Virus record (IMG/VR): IMGVR_UViG_3300046482_000026
Span: 1-36,296 of that record
DNA: 36,296 nt
Source: a virus
Strand: one strand, 5' to 3'
Made by a program: the position numbers and the translations under genes. The stretch's first letter is position 1, and the number at the start of each line of letters is the position of its first letter. Below, one piece after another: positions 5,340 through 12,631 of this stretch. The notes under the pieces are model-generated. The model was given only the letters and a program-made list of their open reading frames with translations. It ran no database searches and had not been told where the DNA came from.

Positions 5340-5563
5340 GCGACCCTCGACTTCGGCTTGTTCAGCAGCCGTCCGAAGCGATTGTCGTGAACGTCTGGCA
5401 GGTGATTGCGGCACCAGCCCGTGGCCACGCCGTAGATGTCGCGCTCGACGGTCACGGCCAGCTCGTCGCACGGGATGGCCAGGGCCATGTCACGCGCAAT
5501 GAAGGAGCAGTGGTGGCCCTTCCAGCTCGGCATGGGCTGGTCCTCGGCGAGGACGTGTTTCAT
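5336..5563 (-). CDS. Hypothetical 75-aa protein
   Basis: ATG at 5563 overlaps the previous stop as ATGA. The product begins MKHVLAEDQPMPSWKGHHCS and includes ELAVTVERDIYGVATGWC. It has two His and two Cys but no convincing zinc ligand spacing, no TM segment and no recognised family. Within the recombination/replication operon it is likely soluble and early expressed. Confidence 0.5.
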   Translation of the reverse strand: MKHVLAEDQPMPSWKGHHCSFIARDMALAIPCDELAVTVERDIYGVATGWCRNHLPDVHDNRFGRLLNKPKSRVA

Positions 5564-5754
5564 GCGACGCGCCTGATGGATGCCCGCGCGCCGATCGCCA
5601 CGGGGATATGCAGCTTCTCGTCCTCGACCTGCTGGCGCGCCCACCAGTCACGGTGCTGCGGCTTCGCGCGGTGTGTGGCGACGGCAGCGGCAACCTCGAG
5701 CGGGTCGGCCGGATTGGCCTGGATGAAATCCAGGCACGCGCAGCGGCGCCTCAT
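5560..5754 (-). CDS. Hypothetical 64-aa protein
   Basis: ATG at 5754 overlaps the stop of the Rad52-type gene (ATGA) and its own TGA overlaps the next ATG. The product starts MRRRCACLDFIQANPADPLE and contains an aromatic/basic stretch HRDWWARQQ. No family is recognised. Conserved-looking small proteins with a 'DFI..NP..P' start occur beside phage recombination genes, but that is a loose resemblance. Confidence 0.5.
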   Translation of the reverse strand: MRRRCACLDFIQANPADPLEVAAAVATHRAKPQHRDWWARQQVEDEKLHIPVAIGARASIRRVA

Positions 5755-6335
5755 CCCGCCGGCACCAGCTCTTGCGATGCGATCCATGCCTTCGACGGCT
5801 TGCGCTCGCACCACTTGCCCTGCGTCTTGCCGGAGCAGTAATAGCCCTTGGTGTTCTGGCGCCACTTGTAGCCGTGGTCGGGACAGGCCGATTCGTCGAC
5901 CAGCAGCCCGTCGAATACGGGCATCGGATCGCCGTCGAACGGCGTCTCTTCCTGGGGACGGATCGGCGTCGGCGCGGGACGCACGGCGCGCGGTGCGGGC
6001 TTCTCGCCGTACAGGTCGCGGCCGATGCCCCACTTGACCCCGGCGCGCTTGAAGGCGTCGGAGTGGACGCCCTTGGTGGCCTCGATGTCGGACGGGTCGC
6101 CCGCGTCCCACTTCCAGATCCAGTTCACGTCATCGAAGGTGATGCCGATGCCGCAACGGACGGAACCGTCCGAGCGGTCTTCGTAGCGGTCCTGCCAGCG
6201 GGCAGGCCCCACGGCGGCGTCGAGGCGGTCCATGACGAAGCGGGCGTCGATGTACGACAGCAGCCGCCCGCCCGGGCCCTGCCGTGTCTTTATCTCCGAG
6301 GCGGGAGTCGGGTCGTAGAGGTTGATCTTGGTCAT
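5751..6335 (-). CDS. Rad52/Rad22-type single-strand annealing protein
   Basis: This 194-aa protein carries the Rad52 family signature in its first 115 residues: GGRLLSYIDARFVMDRLDAA, VGPARWQDRY, a central GSVRCGIGITF strand and KGVHSDAFKRAGVKWGIGRD. These proteins form rings that bind and anneal single-stranded DNA. The C-terminus (CPDHGYKWRQ..GYYCSG..GKWCER) is a probable zinc ribbon with three Cys and one His. Start ATG 6335 overlaps the exonuclease stop as ATGA. Together the two form a two-component exonuclease/annealase recombination system, analogous to Red alpha/beta but built from a different annealase family. Confidence 0.85.
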   Translation of the reverse strand: MTKINLYDPTPASEIKTRQGPGGRLLSYIDARFVMDRLDAAVGPARWQDRYEDRSDGSVRCGIGITFDDVNWIWKWDAGDPSDIEATKGVHSDAFKRAGVKWGIGRDLYGEKPAPRAVRPAPTPIRPQEETPFDGDPMPVFDGLLVDESACPDHGYKWRQNTKGYYCSGKTQGKWCERKPSKAWIASQELVPAG

Positions 6336-7156
6336 GCAGCTTCCTCCAATCCATCTGTGACAGGAATGGTCTGGCCGATCTCGCAGCCCTCATGGCCCAC
6401 GTCGGGGATGGCATCGCGGAAGCCGCAGTCGGAGCAAAACGTCGTGTCGAAGGCGGCCATCTCGACCGGGCCCGCGAGCAGCGCCCGCCAGTGGGCGGCG
6501 TGCATCTTGCCGAGCGACACGAGGGCTGACAGCCCGGGCGTCTCGACCCAATCCCAATAGGGCTTGATTACGCGGACGTAGACCTGGTAGACGAGGCGCG
6601 GCGGCAGGATGCCGTGCTCCGTTGCCGCGAGATAGGCATAGACGGGCATCTCGGCGCTGCGCCAGAACTTCTCGACTGAGTACTTGCGCGCAGCCGTCTT
6701 GACATCGAGCACGGAGCCGTCGCCAAGCAGGTAGTCGGGCGTCCCGATCACGTCATCGGCGCGCAGGCTCTGGCCGTTGGCGCCCTGGAAGCGGATGCCC
6801 TCGAGCGGGATGCGGGCCAATCCGTTCACCTCGTCGCGCAGGAACAGCGTCATGGCGTTGCGCAGCTGGACCTCGAACGTCGTGCGGTCCTCGATCTCCG
6901 CGCCCCTGACGCTCTCCATGCCCTTCTCGATGGCGAGCTCGAGGTCTGGCTCCTTGCCGGCCGACGCGGCGTACACGAGCTCAAGATGCGCCGAGTCGAC
7001 GGCGGAGCCAAAGTGGACCTTCTCGGGCATCGGGAAGCGCAGCCGTGCGCCGGCCGAGTCGCGGACGTGCTCGCCGTACCAGCCCTTGCGCGCGCAGGGC
7101 GTCGTCATCGTCGTCTTGGACAGGCCGACCCGCGCGGGGTCGATGGTCTTGAGCAT
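6332..7156 (-). CDS. PD-(D/E)XK exonuclease with probable 4Fe-4S cluster (RecB/Cas4-like)
   Basis: ATG at 7156 overlaps the preceding stop by one base (TGATG) and gives 274 aa. A longer upstream frame is rejected as Arg-rich out-of-gene sequence. The nuclease core shows GTPDYLL (Asp141) and VLDVKTA (Asp151, Lys153), the D...DxK arrangement of RecB-family nucleases. The protein also has Cys21 and a distal cluster Cys241-x2-Cys244-x13-Cys258. One N-terminal plus three C-terminal cysteines is the iron-sulfur cluster layout of Cas4 and AddB nucleases. It is coupled to the Rad52-type gene, so it likely resects double-strand ends to supply single strands for annealing. Confidence 0.8.
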   Translation of the reverse strand: MLKTIDPARVGLSKTTMTTPCARKGWYGEHVRDSAGARLRFPMPEKVHFGSAVDSAHLELVYAASAGKEPDLELAIEKGMESVRGAEIEDRTTFEVQLRNAMTLFLRDEVNGLARIPLEGIRFQGANGQSLRADDVIGTPDYLLGDGSVLDVKTAARKYSVEKFWRSAEMPVYAYLAATEHGILPPRLVYQVYVRVIKPYWDWVETPGLSALVSLGKMHAAHWRALLAGPVEMAAFDTTFCSDCGFRDAIPDVGHEGCEIGQTIPVTDGLEEAA

Positions 7157-7428
7157 CACGCGGCGTCGTCGAAGTACGCAGCCACGATCGCGTTGGCGGT
7201 AGCGTGGATGTCGGCCTCGCCAAACTCGGGCACCAGTGCGGACTCGGACTCGACCTGGGCCAGCTGCTTCGTCGCCCACTCGGCAGCGAGGTTGAACGCG
7301 GCCGCATAGCCGTGATCGAGGCCACGCTTGTAGGGGTCCTCGGCGCGCATCGCCCTCGCGGTGAACATCGCCGACTGCGTCTGGAACGAGTCGACCAAAT
7401 CGTGCGCGGCCTTTGTGCGGTAACTCAT
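7156..7428 (-). CDS. Hypothetical 90-aa helical protein
   Basis: ATG 7428 follows a purine-rich leader (AGAGAAAGAGAAG). The product is largely helical, for example HDLVDSFQTQSAMFTARAM, RGLDHGYAAAFNLAAEWATK and HATANAIVAAYFDD, with no TM segment. No family is recognised. It directly precedes the exonuclease by a TGATG overlap and may be an accessory to recombination. Confidence 0.55.
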   Translation of the reverse strand: MSYRTKAAHDLVDSFQTQSAMFTARAMRAEDPYKRGLDHGYAAAFNLAAEWATKQLAQVESESALVPEFGEADIHATANAIVAAYFDDAA

Positions 7429-7449
7429 CTTCTCTTTCTCCCTCTGTGA

Positions 7450-7641
7450 CTAGCCGATCAGCCCTTCCAGCGCCCCCAGGAACAGCAGGACGGCCAGAAT
7501 CCCGGCGGTGACCACCAGGTAGCCGGTGACGACGCGGACGCGCTCTGACGGGCGCCAGCGGCGCACGCGGCTGCTGTAGAGCAGGTCGCCGCCGGGCCAC
7601 TCCACGAGCGGCAGGTCGGGCTCGGCCATCTGGCGGTTCAC
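7450..7641 (-). CDS. Small membrane protein (63 aa)
   Basis: GTG at 7641 overlaps the previous stop as GTGA. A second start, ATG 7629, is in frame. After a polar N-terminus (AEPDLPLVEWPGGDLLYSSR) and a basic patch (RRWRPSERVR), the C-terminal VVTGYLVVTAGILAVLLFLG is a strong TM segment. The function is unknown. It pairs with the 31-aa membrane peptide immediately upstream. Confidence 0.55.
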   Translation of the reverse strand: MNRQMAEPDLPLVEWPGGDLLYSSRVRRWRPSERVRVVTGYLVVTAGILAVLLFLGALEGLIG

Positions 7642-7733
7642 GACAGCAGCTCGAAGGCGAACCAGATGGCCACGATCCAGAAGCCCAGGCTCGCCAGCAA
7701 CGAGACGGTCCACCACGCGCCACGGCTACTCAT
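7638..7733 (-). CDS. 31-aa membrane peptide
   Basis: ATG 7733 overlaps the preceding stop (ATGA) and TGA 7638-7640 overlaps the next GTG (GTGA). The peptide begins MSSRGAWWTV. The segment WWTVSLLASLGFWIVAIWFA fills almost the whole length and is a single membrane span rich in Trp and Phe. Being coupled on both sides supports translation. Such early-expressed micro-membrane proteins sometimes act on host envelope functions, but nothing specific can be claimed. Confidence 0.5.
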   Translation of the reverse strand: MSSRGAWWTVSLLASLGFWIVAIWFAFELLS

Positions 7734-7960
7734 TCGGTCACCCGCCGTTGCAGGACATCGACGATGCGCAGCGAGCCCAGGACCATCTGCAGGGCACTCG
7801 GCCCGAGCTCGGCGCTTGCAGGGATGAGCGCGTTGAGCCGCGCTTCGAGCAGGGCGCACCCGCCGTACACGTCGGCACGGAGGCTGTTGAGCTCTACGCG
7901 GAGGTCGGCTTCCACGGATGTCTCACGTCGATGACGGACGGGTGACTGGACGCGGAGCAC
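7730..7960 (-). CDS. Hypothetical 76-aa helical protein
   Basis: GTG at 7960 begins one base after the stop of the upstream HTH gene. The product includes VEADLRVELNSLRADVYGGC and ALLEARLNALIPASAELGPS, probably a helical bundle or short coiled coil. The first dozen residues are basic. A later start could apply. No family is recognised. Confidence 0.45.
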   Translation of the reverse strand: MLRVQSPVRHRRETSVEADLRVELNSLRADVYGGCALLEARLNALIPASAELGPSALQMVLGSLRIVDVLQRRVTE

Positions 7961-7961
7961 G

Positions 7962-8162
7962 TCACGCGGCCCGGACCATCCCGTCCAGGTCGGCGCGCGT
8001 GATGCGATAGACGCCGCGCAGCCCGACCTTCCTGGCGGGAAGGTGACCCCCCACGATCCAACGACGAATGGTCTCGGGGTGAACGGCCAGGTATGCGGCC
8101 GCTTCCTCGAGCGTAAGAGAAGTCGAGATGTCAGACATTCCCGTTGACTTCTGCGTACTCAT
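7962..8162 (-). CDS. Excisionase/MerR-family small DNA-binding protein, first early gene
   Basis: The core SLTLEEAAAYLAVHPETIRR and WIVGGHLPARKVG followed by VYRITRADLD is a textbook excisionase-family ('HTH_17') domain. ATG at 8162 gives 66 aa and coincides with the expected start point of a strong promoter, which would make the mRNA leaderless. ATG at 8138 would give 58 aa. It is the first gene of the leftward early operon, divergent from the repressor. It could act as Cro-like regulator, excision factor or both. A second gene of the same fold lies next to the integrase. Confidence 0.7.
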   Translation of the reverse strand: MSTQKSTGMSDISTSLTLEEAAAYLAVHPETIRRWIVGGHLPARKVGLRGVYRITRADLDGMVRAA

Positions 8163-8169
8163 GCGGCGC

Positions 8170-8198
8170 AGCGTAGCCCTATGTGGCCGATGTGTCAA
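8170..8198 (-). promoter_or_regulatory. Early leftward promoter
   Basis: On the minus strand a perfect -35 box TTGACA (8198-8193) is followed by 17 bp and TACGCT (8175-8170). The ATG at 8162 lies where transcription should begin, 7 bases after the -10 box, which suggests a leaderless early mRNA. Confidence 0.65.
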
Positions 8199-8200
8199 GT

Positions 8201-8262
8201 AGTCGCAGCGACATCGCATCTGTATCGCACGCGAGCACGCTGCGAAATCGCCAGAAGTCGCA
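8201..8262. promoter_or_regulatory. Candidate repressor operator array
   Basis: TCGC half-sites occur at 8203, 8214, 8225, 8248 and 8258. Distances of 11, 11, 23 and 10 bp place them on one face of the helix. GTCGCAGCGAC at 8202-8212 is a near-palindrome. The array lies just upstream of the early -35 box and between the divergent early operon and repressor gene, the expected place for lysogeny operators. Confidence 0.5.
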
Positions 8263-8287
8263 CGACCAGGGCGTAACGTGAGCCCTA

Positions 8288-8758
8288 GTGAAGTCGGATA
8301 CGGAGAGGGGCGCCTTCGGCGCATGGCTGCGTCGGGAGCGGTTGGCCCGCTATCGCAACGTCGGGAAGGCGACCGAGGCGCTCGAGCGCGCCGGCTACGG
8401 CACGATCAGCATGTCGGAGTGGGCGGAGTACGAATCGGGCAGCCGCCGCCCGTCACCGGAGCGCAGGGCCGCGATCGAGGCGTTCCTGGGCGCAACCGCG
8501 CCCTCAGAGGCGGACGATCAGTCCGATGAGCTGGTCGGCGCTATCCGAGCCCTAACACGAGCAGCAGAGCTCCAATCGGGGCTCTTGGCAGAAGCTCTTC
8601 GAGCACTTCGCGGAGAGGCTGGGTCGGCGGAGATTGGCCCGCTTGTAGTTGCAGCGATCGCAAGAGCGCAAGCTGTCGCGGAGCTACCCGAGGAACAGGA
8701 CAGCGACCCGCCAGCTGTCGAGCCCGCTGGTACGCGGCCTCGTATACGGCAGCGATGA
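8288..8758 (+). CDS. XRE-type immunity repressor (CI-like)
   Basis: This 156-aa protein starts with GTG. Residues 8-70 (FGAWLRRERLARYRNVGKAT, then EWAEYESGSRRPSPERRAAI) match the XRE helix-turn-helix pattern of phage repressors, with 'Y/WE.G.R.P' after the recognition helix. The C-terminal part is helical (AIRALTRAAELQSGLLAEAL) and probably dimerises. No peptidase-type RecA-cleavable domain is present. It is one of only two plus-strand genes and is divergent from the early operon across an operator-like region. A TAACGT -10-like element 9 bp upstream, with no clear -35, could yield a leaderless transcript. Confidence 0.75.
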   Translation: MKSDTERGAFGAWLRRERLARYRNVGKATEALERAGYGTISMSEWAEYESGSRRPSPERRAAIEAFLGATAPSEADDQSDELVGAIRALTRAAELQSGLLAEALRALRGEAGSAEIGPLVVAAIARAQAVAELPEEQDSDPPAVEPAGTRPRIRQR

Positions 8759-8870
8759 AGGCGGCTTCAATGGCTTCTCGGTCGCAGGGATCAGTCACGG
8801 TCATGAAGGTAATGAGGGGTTGTGCCACCTGTGCGCACCAGGCGGCGGGCAATCTACCACGGAGGATGCA

Positions 8871-9323
8871 ATGACACGGATAGTCCTGTTGTCGCTGCTG
8901 CTCATTGCCTGCGGAGGCGCGACCGGCTCACCCACACCACCGCCACCGCCAACGCCGACGCCGGCCCCGACGATCAGCGAGGCGTGCGCGGAGCAGCTCG
9001 AGCCGGTGCTCGAAGCCCTCGAAGAGTTGGACGGGCGCCTCGACGTCGGTCTCACAAAGGTCCAGTACGGCGAGCGCATGGGCGACATCGCGGTTGAATA
9101 CAACCGCCTGGACATCGACGAGCTGTCGGCCGAGGCGTCCTGCCTCGCGGTCGCAGTGATCCTCGAGGACGCCTACAACCAGTACATCACGGCCAACAAC
9201 GAGTGGTCCGACTGCATCAGCGACACCGACTGCGATACCGAATCGATCCAGCCGACGCTGCAGCGCCATTGGTCGGCGGCGTCAAGGAAGATCGAGGAGG
9301 CGCGGGCATCCTTCACTTCATGA
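8871..9323 (+). CDS. Prophage-expressed lipoprotein (candidate lysogenic conversion gene)
   Basis: ATG 8871 has GGAGGA five bases upstream and begins MTRIVLLSLLLIACGG, a short signal peptide with lipobox LIAC and lipidated Cys14. A Pro/Thr linker (SPTPPPPPTPTPAPT) follows, then a helical domain of about 115 residues. That domain has four cysteines (EACAE, ASCLAV, DCISDTDC), probably two disulfides. It would sit on the outer face of the cytoplasmic membrane (or be sorted onward). It shares the plus strand with the repressor, so it is likely made in lysogens. Known phage lipoproteins of this kind block superinfection or alter surface traits. That role is inference. Starts upstream at 8649 are rejected because the signal peptide would be internal. 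Confidence 0.75.
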   Translation: MTRIVLLSLLLIACGGATGSPTPPPPPTPTPAPTISEACAEQLEPVLEALEELDGRLDVGLTKVQYGERMGDIAVEYNRLDIDELSAEASCLAVAVILEDAYNQYITANNEWSDCISDTDCDTESIQPTLQRHWSAASRKIEEARASFTS

Positions 9324-9358
9324 GGCTCGTCTTCGACTCGTCGCGGGCGAGGGTGCGG

Positions 9359-12300
9359 TTAGTGCAGGTCGACCCACGTCCCGTTGGCACGGACGCGCAG
9401 CTTGTCGGTGGTGGTGTTGTAGTAGACCTGCCCGTCGGTGCTGTCGCCGGAAGCGGGGTCGGACGACAGGGACGGGAACACGACGCCGTAAATGCTCTCG
9501 CCGGCGGTGTCGGTGATGTTGTCCTGCCCGACGCGCAGGATCCAGCCCCGCGTGCCCGATAGGGACTCGCCCTCGAACTCGGTGCCGACCGCCGCACCGG
9601 CGATGTAGACACAGCCCGAGGCATGGTGATGCACAGCCTCAGCCTGTGCCGAGTCGTCGGCATCACCTCCGAACCTCTGGATGATCTTTGTGTCGCCCGT
9701 CGTCTTGGCGATGGTCAACAGCACGGCCTCCGACGGGTCGTCGTCCCAGTCGGCCTCCCCGATGTAGCCGACCACGCGCACGAAGTCGGTGACCACGACC
9801 TGGTTGCCGTTGCCCGTGGTGACGAGCGACGGGAAGCGGTAGTCGTGGCGCGAGTTGAGGTTGGCGCTCCACAGCTGGACACCCGACGGGTCGTAGCGGA
9901 CGAGGGTGTTGCTGCCCAGCTTGTAGACGTAGTAGGCGTCGTCGACCGCCCAGTCCTTGTTGTTCGGGTCGAAGAAGCCGGTGATGGTCACCGTGTCCTG
10001 GAGCACAGCGCTGCGGTTGAAGCGGAGCAGCGTGTTGCTGCCCTGCTGGACCATTGCGAACTGGCCCGACGCCGAGCGCCGCATCGATGTCCCCTCCGAG
10101 CTCAGAGAAGTCTCGGTTATGAGGCTGCCGTCCTCGGAGTCGCGCACCTGGAGCACGGGGCCGCCAGTTCGGACGATGAGCGGCCCCGCGTCGGCGGTGT
10201 CGCCGCCCGCTGCCCACACGCCGTCACCGTAGGCGATGCCGCCCGTGAACTCGAACGGGAAGAAGGGCGTTGCCGTGAAGAAGCTGCTGTCGTCGTTGGC
10301 CCAGCCCGACGTGCCCGTTGCGCTGGCAAAGATCGTCCCGTCGCCGACGATCGCCATGAACTGATCCCCGTACTCGATGTCATAAGGTGCACTGCCGCTG
10401 AACGGGTTGATGCCGGTCCAGCCGAACATATCGGTCACGTCGTCGTTGTACATCACGCCCGTTACCGGATTGCCCGACACGACAGTCGAGTTGGACGATC
10501 CCGAGACGAGCCACACTCCCGCGCCATAGGTGACGGACACCATGCTCGACAGGACACCGCCGTCGTCGCCACCGCCGTTGGCGATCTCGCCGTAGTTGGT
10601 CCAGGTTGTGCCGTTGGTGCTGGTGGCGATGTCGTCGCCGCCGACCACCACGAAACGCCCGTTGCCGTAGGCCACGTCCATGTCCGGCCCGAACGTCGGG
10701 TCGGCTTGCGTGTGCCCGGCTGCGTCTGTCACCGTGCGCGCCGTCCAGCCTGTCGTCGGGTCGGAGCCGGTCGTGGCGATGGCGTAGACGCCCGGAGCGT
10801 GGCCGTCGCCGACCGCCACCCAGATCGAGTTGCCGTAGGCCACGGACGTGAGGGAGTCGTCGGCGTTGGCGTTGAGGCCGCTGATGGTGCGCGAGGTCCA
10901 CGAGCCCGACAGGCTGGTGGCGGTGTACAGCCGGTAGGCCGTATTGGTCGTGCCGACTGCTACCCAATAGCCGTTGCCGTAGGCGATGCCGCGCATGGTA
11001 TTGGTGCTGAATACCTGCGTGCCCGTCCACGTCGCGCCATCGTCAGTCGAGTAGGACAGGTAGCCCGAGGAACCAACCGCGCCCCAGTTGCCCGCGCCGT
11101 CGGTAGCAATGTCGTTGAGGTGTGCGGTGCTGATGTTGGCGTTCTCGCTGCTCCAGCTCGCCGCGCCGCCCGACGTCACCCAGAAGTGACGCACGTCCTG
11201 AGTTTGCGCAGCGATGGCGGTGATGCTGCCGGTTATGTCCCATTCCTCGGCGCCGGTGTCGCGGCGGTATGCCTTGTCGCCGAAGTTGGCTGGCACCCAC
11301 GTCCCCGGCTGGTGCGTGACGTAGGGCACGCCGCCCGATGCCGTGACCGACCAGACCCGTGTGCTCAGGTCCAGGTTGTACTTTGCCAACAGCTCGGCAT
11401 CTGGATCGTGGGCGTAGATCTGCTCGCCGCCGCCTGACTCCAGCGACAGCTCAGAGTCCATGCCCGACGGCAGCAGCGCCACGGAACGGCCACAGCCAGC
11501 CGTCCCGTCACCGTCCTCACCGTAGTCGATCACGTCATCGCCACGCCCGCCGATGGCCGCTGCCAGCACGTCGGAGAGGAGCGTCAGGCTGACGAGGTAT
11601 TCCACGTCAGACGCACCGCCCTGACCACCCAGCGGCTCGACGATGCGCCGCGTCACGCGGTAGTAGGTGTAGCTGCTGATGCCATGGCGGGTGAGCTTGA
11701 TCTGCACACGCTGGCCGGCACGGATGTCGTTGACGTTCGCCGCAGGCAATCGGACCGCCAGGCCCTCGATCTCCAGTATCTCGTTGGCCGCTCCGTCGAG
11801 GAACGCCTGCGCCTTGGTCGTAGCGAGGCTCTGTGTGGCGATCGAGGCGTCGCTGATGGTCGCCTCGCGCGTGCGGTAGGTGCCCTCGGTGCCCGAGTCC
11901 TCGACGTACACCGTGCCGTTCTTGTACTGCAGGTAGACCGCCGAGAAGATGCGGTCGGGCGAGCGTTTGACGCGCGGCGCGCCCTGCGGCGCCCAGACCG
12001 TGGACGAGTTCACGTCTGCCGCCACGTCGCTGATCGACGCGCTTGACGAGAGCGATGTTCCGGTGGCGAGGTCGTAGTAGAGCAGCTCGCCCGCACCGTA
12101 GTCGTAGACGAACCAGAGCTTGCCCGCGGCTTCGGATGCCTCGGCCAGCACGTCGGCGGGATTGCGCCCGATGTAGCTGGTCGGCTCGAGCGTGACCGTG
12201 TTCGTGTTCGGCACGACACCGGCCGCCACCACGTCACCGAAGCGCGTGGTCAGCAGCCAGGTGATGCGCGCGTAGTCGGTCTCCTCCGGCCGCTCCGCAC

Positions 12301-12631
12301 CCTCGTCCCGGGCCAGCACGTAATCGGTGGCGAGGACGTTCAGATCGGTCATCTCGACCGCCCACTCCCGCGCCGACGCGACCTTGTTGATGCCGCGTTG
12401 CGTCGCCCGGTCGTGAGTGAAGCCGGTGAACAGGCGCGTGTTGCCCGTCGCCGCTGACTCGGCAACCGTGACCGACTTGAGCGCGGGCAGTGTGACCGAG
12501 GCGTTGGAGTCGTGCAGGTCGAAACCGCCGGTGCCCACCTCGCCCCGGTTGGCAGCCTCCACGAACGAGAACGATTCCAGCCTGATCTTGTCGGTCAGGT
12601 CAACGCTATTGACGGTGATGGTCCGACTCAT
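9359..12631 (-). CDS. Tail-tip / receptor-binding protein with beta-propeller repeats
   Basis: This 1090-aa protein follows the tape measure (ATGA overlap). Residues 1 to about 370 (TITVNSVDLTDKI.., RNPADVLAEASEA.., DIRAGQRVQIKLTRHG) resemble a baseplate-hub or distal-tail domain. From about 430 to 830 there are repeated BNR/kelch-like blades (GNGYWVAVG, GNSIWVAVG, GNGRFVVVG, ATSTNGTTWT, GDGVWAAGG). A second repeated region (LLRFNRSAVLQDTV, LVRYDPSGVQLW, GYIGEADWDDD) may be another propeller. A short C-terminus ends in ANGTWVDLH. It is the only gene between the tape measure and the end of the late operon. It may therefore combine hub and host-recognition roles, with propellers binding glycans. 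Confidence 0.75.
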   Translation of the reverse strand: MSRTITVNSVDLTDKIRLESFSFVEAANRGEVGTGGFDLHDSNASVTLPALKSVTVAESAATGNTRLFTGFTHDRATQRGINKVASAREWAVEMTDLNVLATDYVLARDEGAERPEETDYARITWLLTTRFGDVVAAGVVPNTNTVTLEPTSYIGRNPADVLAEASEAAGKLWFVYDYGAGELLYYDLATGTSLSSSASISDVAADVNSSTVWAPQGAPRVKRSPDRIFSAVYLQYKNGTVYVEDSGTEGTYRTREATISDASIATQSLATTKAQAFLDGAANEILEIEGLAVRLPAANVNDIRAGQRVQIKLTRHGISSYTYYRVTRRIVEPLGGQGGASDVEYLVSLTLLSDVLAAAIGGRGDDVIDYGEDGDGTAGCGRSVALLPSGMDSELSLESGGGEQIYAHDPDAELLAKYNLDLSTRVWSVTASGGVPYVTHQPGTWVPANFGDKAYRRDTGAEEWDITGSITAIAAQTQDVRHFWVTSGGAASWSSENANISTAHLNDIATDGAGNWGAVGSSGYLSYSTDDGATWTGTQVFSTNTMRGIAYGNGYWVAVGTTNTAYRLYTATSLSGSWTSRTISGLNANADDSLTSVAYGNSIWVAVGDGHAPGVYAIATTGSDPTTGWTARTVTDAAGHTQADPTFGPDMDVAYGNGRFVVVGGDDIATSTNGTTWTNYGEIANGGGDDGGVLSSMVSVTYGAGVWLVSGSSNSTVVSGNPVTGVMYNDDVTDMFGWTGINPFSGSAPYDIEYGDQFMAIVGDGTIFASATGTSGWANDDSSFFTATPFFPFEFTGGIAYGDGVWAAGGDTADAGPLIVRTGGPVLQVRDSEDGSLITETSLSSEGTSMRRSASGQFAMVQQGSNTLLRFNRSAVLQDTVTITGFFDPNNKDWAVDDAYYVYKLGSNTLVRYDPSGVQLWSANLNSRHDYRFPSLVTTGNGNQVVVTDFVRVVGYIGEADWDDDPSEAVLLTIAKTTGDTKIIQRFGGDADDSAQAEAVHHHASGCVYIAGAAVGTEFEGESLSGTRGWILRVGQDNITDTAGESIYGVVFPSLSSDPASGDSTDGQVYYNTTTDKLRVRANGTWVDLH

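Noticed and set aside
6332-7723. A 463-residue reading of the exonuclease gene
   Set aside because: The upstream part overlaps three small genes in other frames and is Arg-rich. ATG 7156 begins the conserved part and is coupled to the preceding stop.
8541-8852. A 103-codon minus-strand frame antisense to the repressor 3' end
   Set aside because: Part of it looks helical, but it runs against the lysogenic transcript, has no ribosome site and leaves no gap that needs filling.
9623-11437. A 604-codon open frame on the plus strand
   Set aside because: It is antisense to the tail-tip gene. It is an artefact of high GC content, with Val/Arg/Ala/Asp-rich composition, no domain and no ribosome site.
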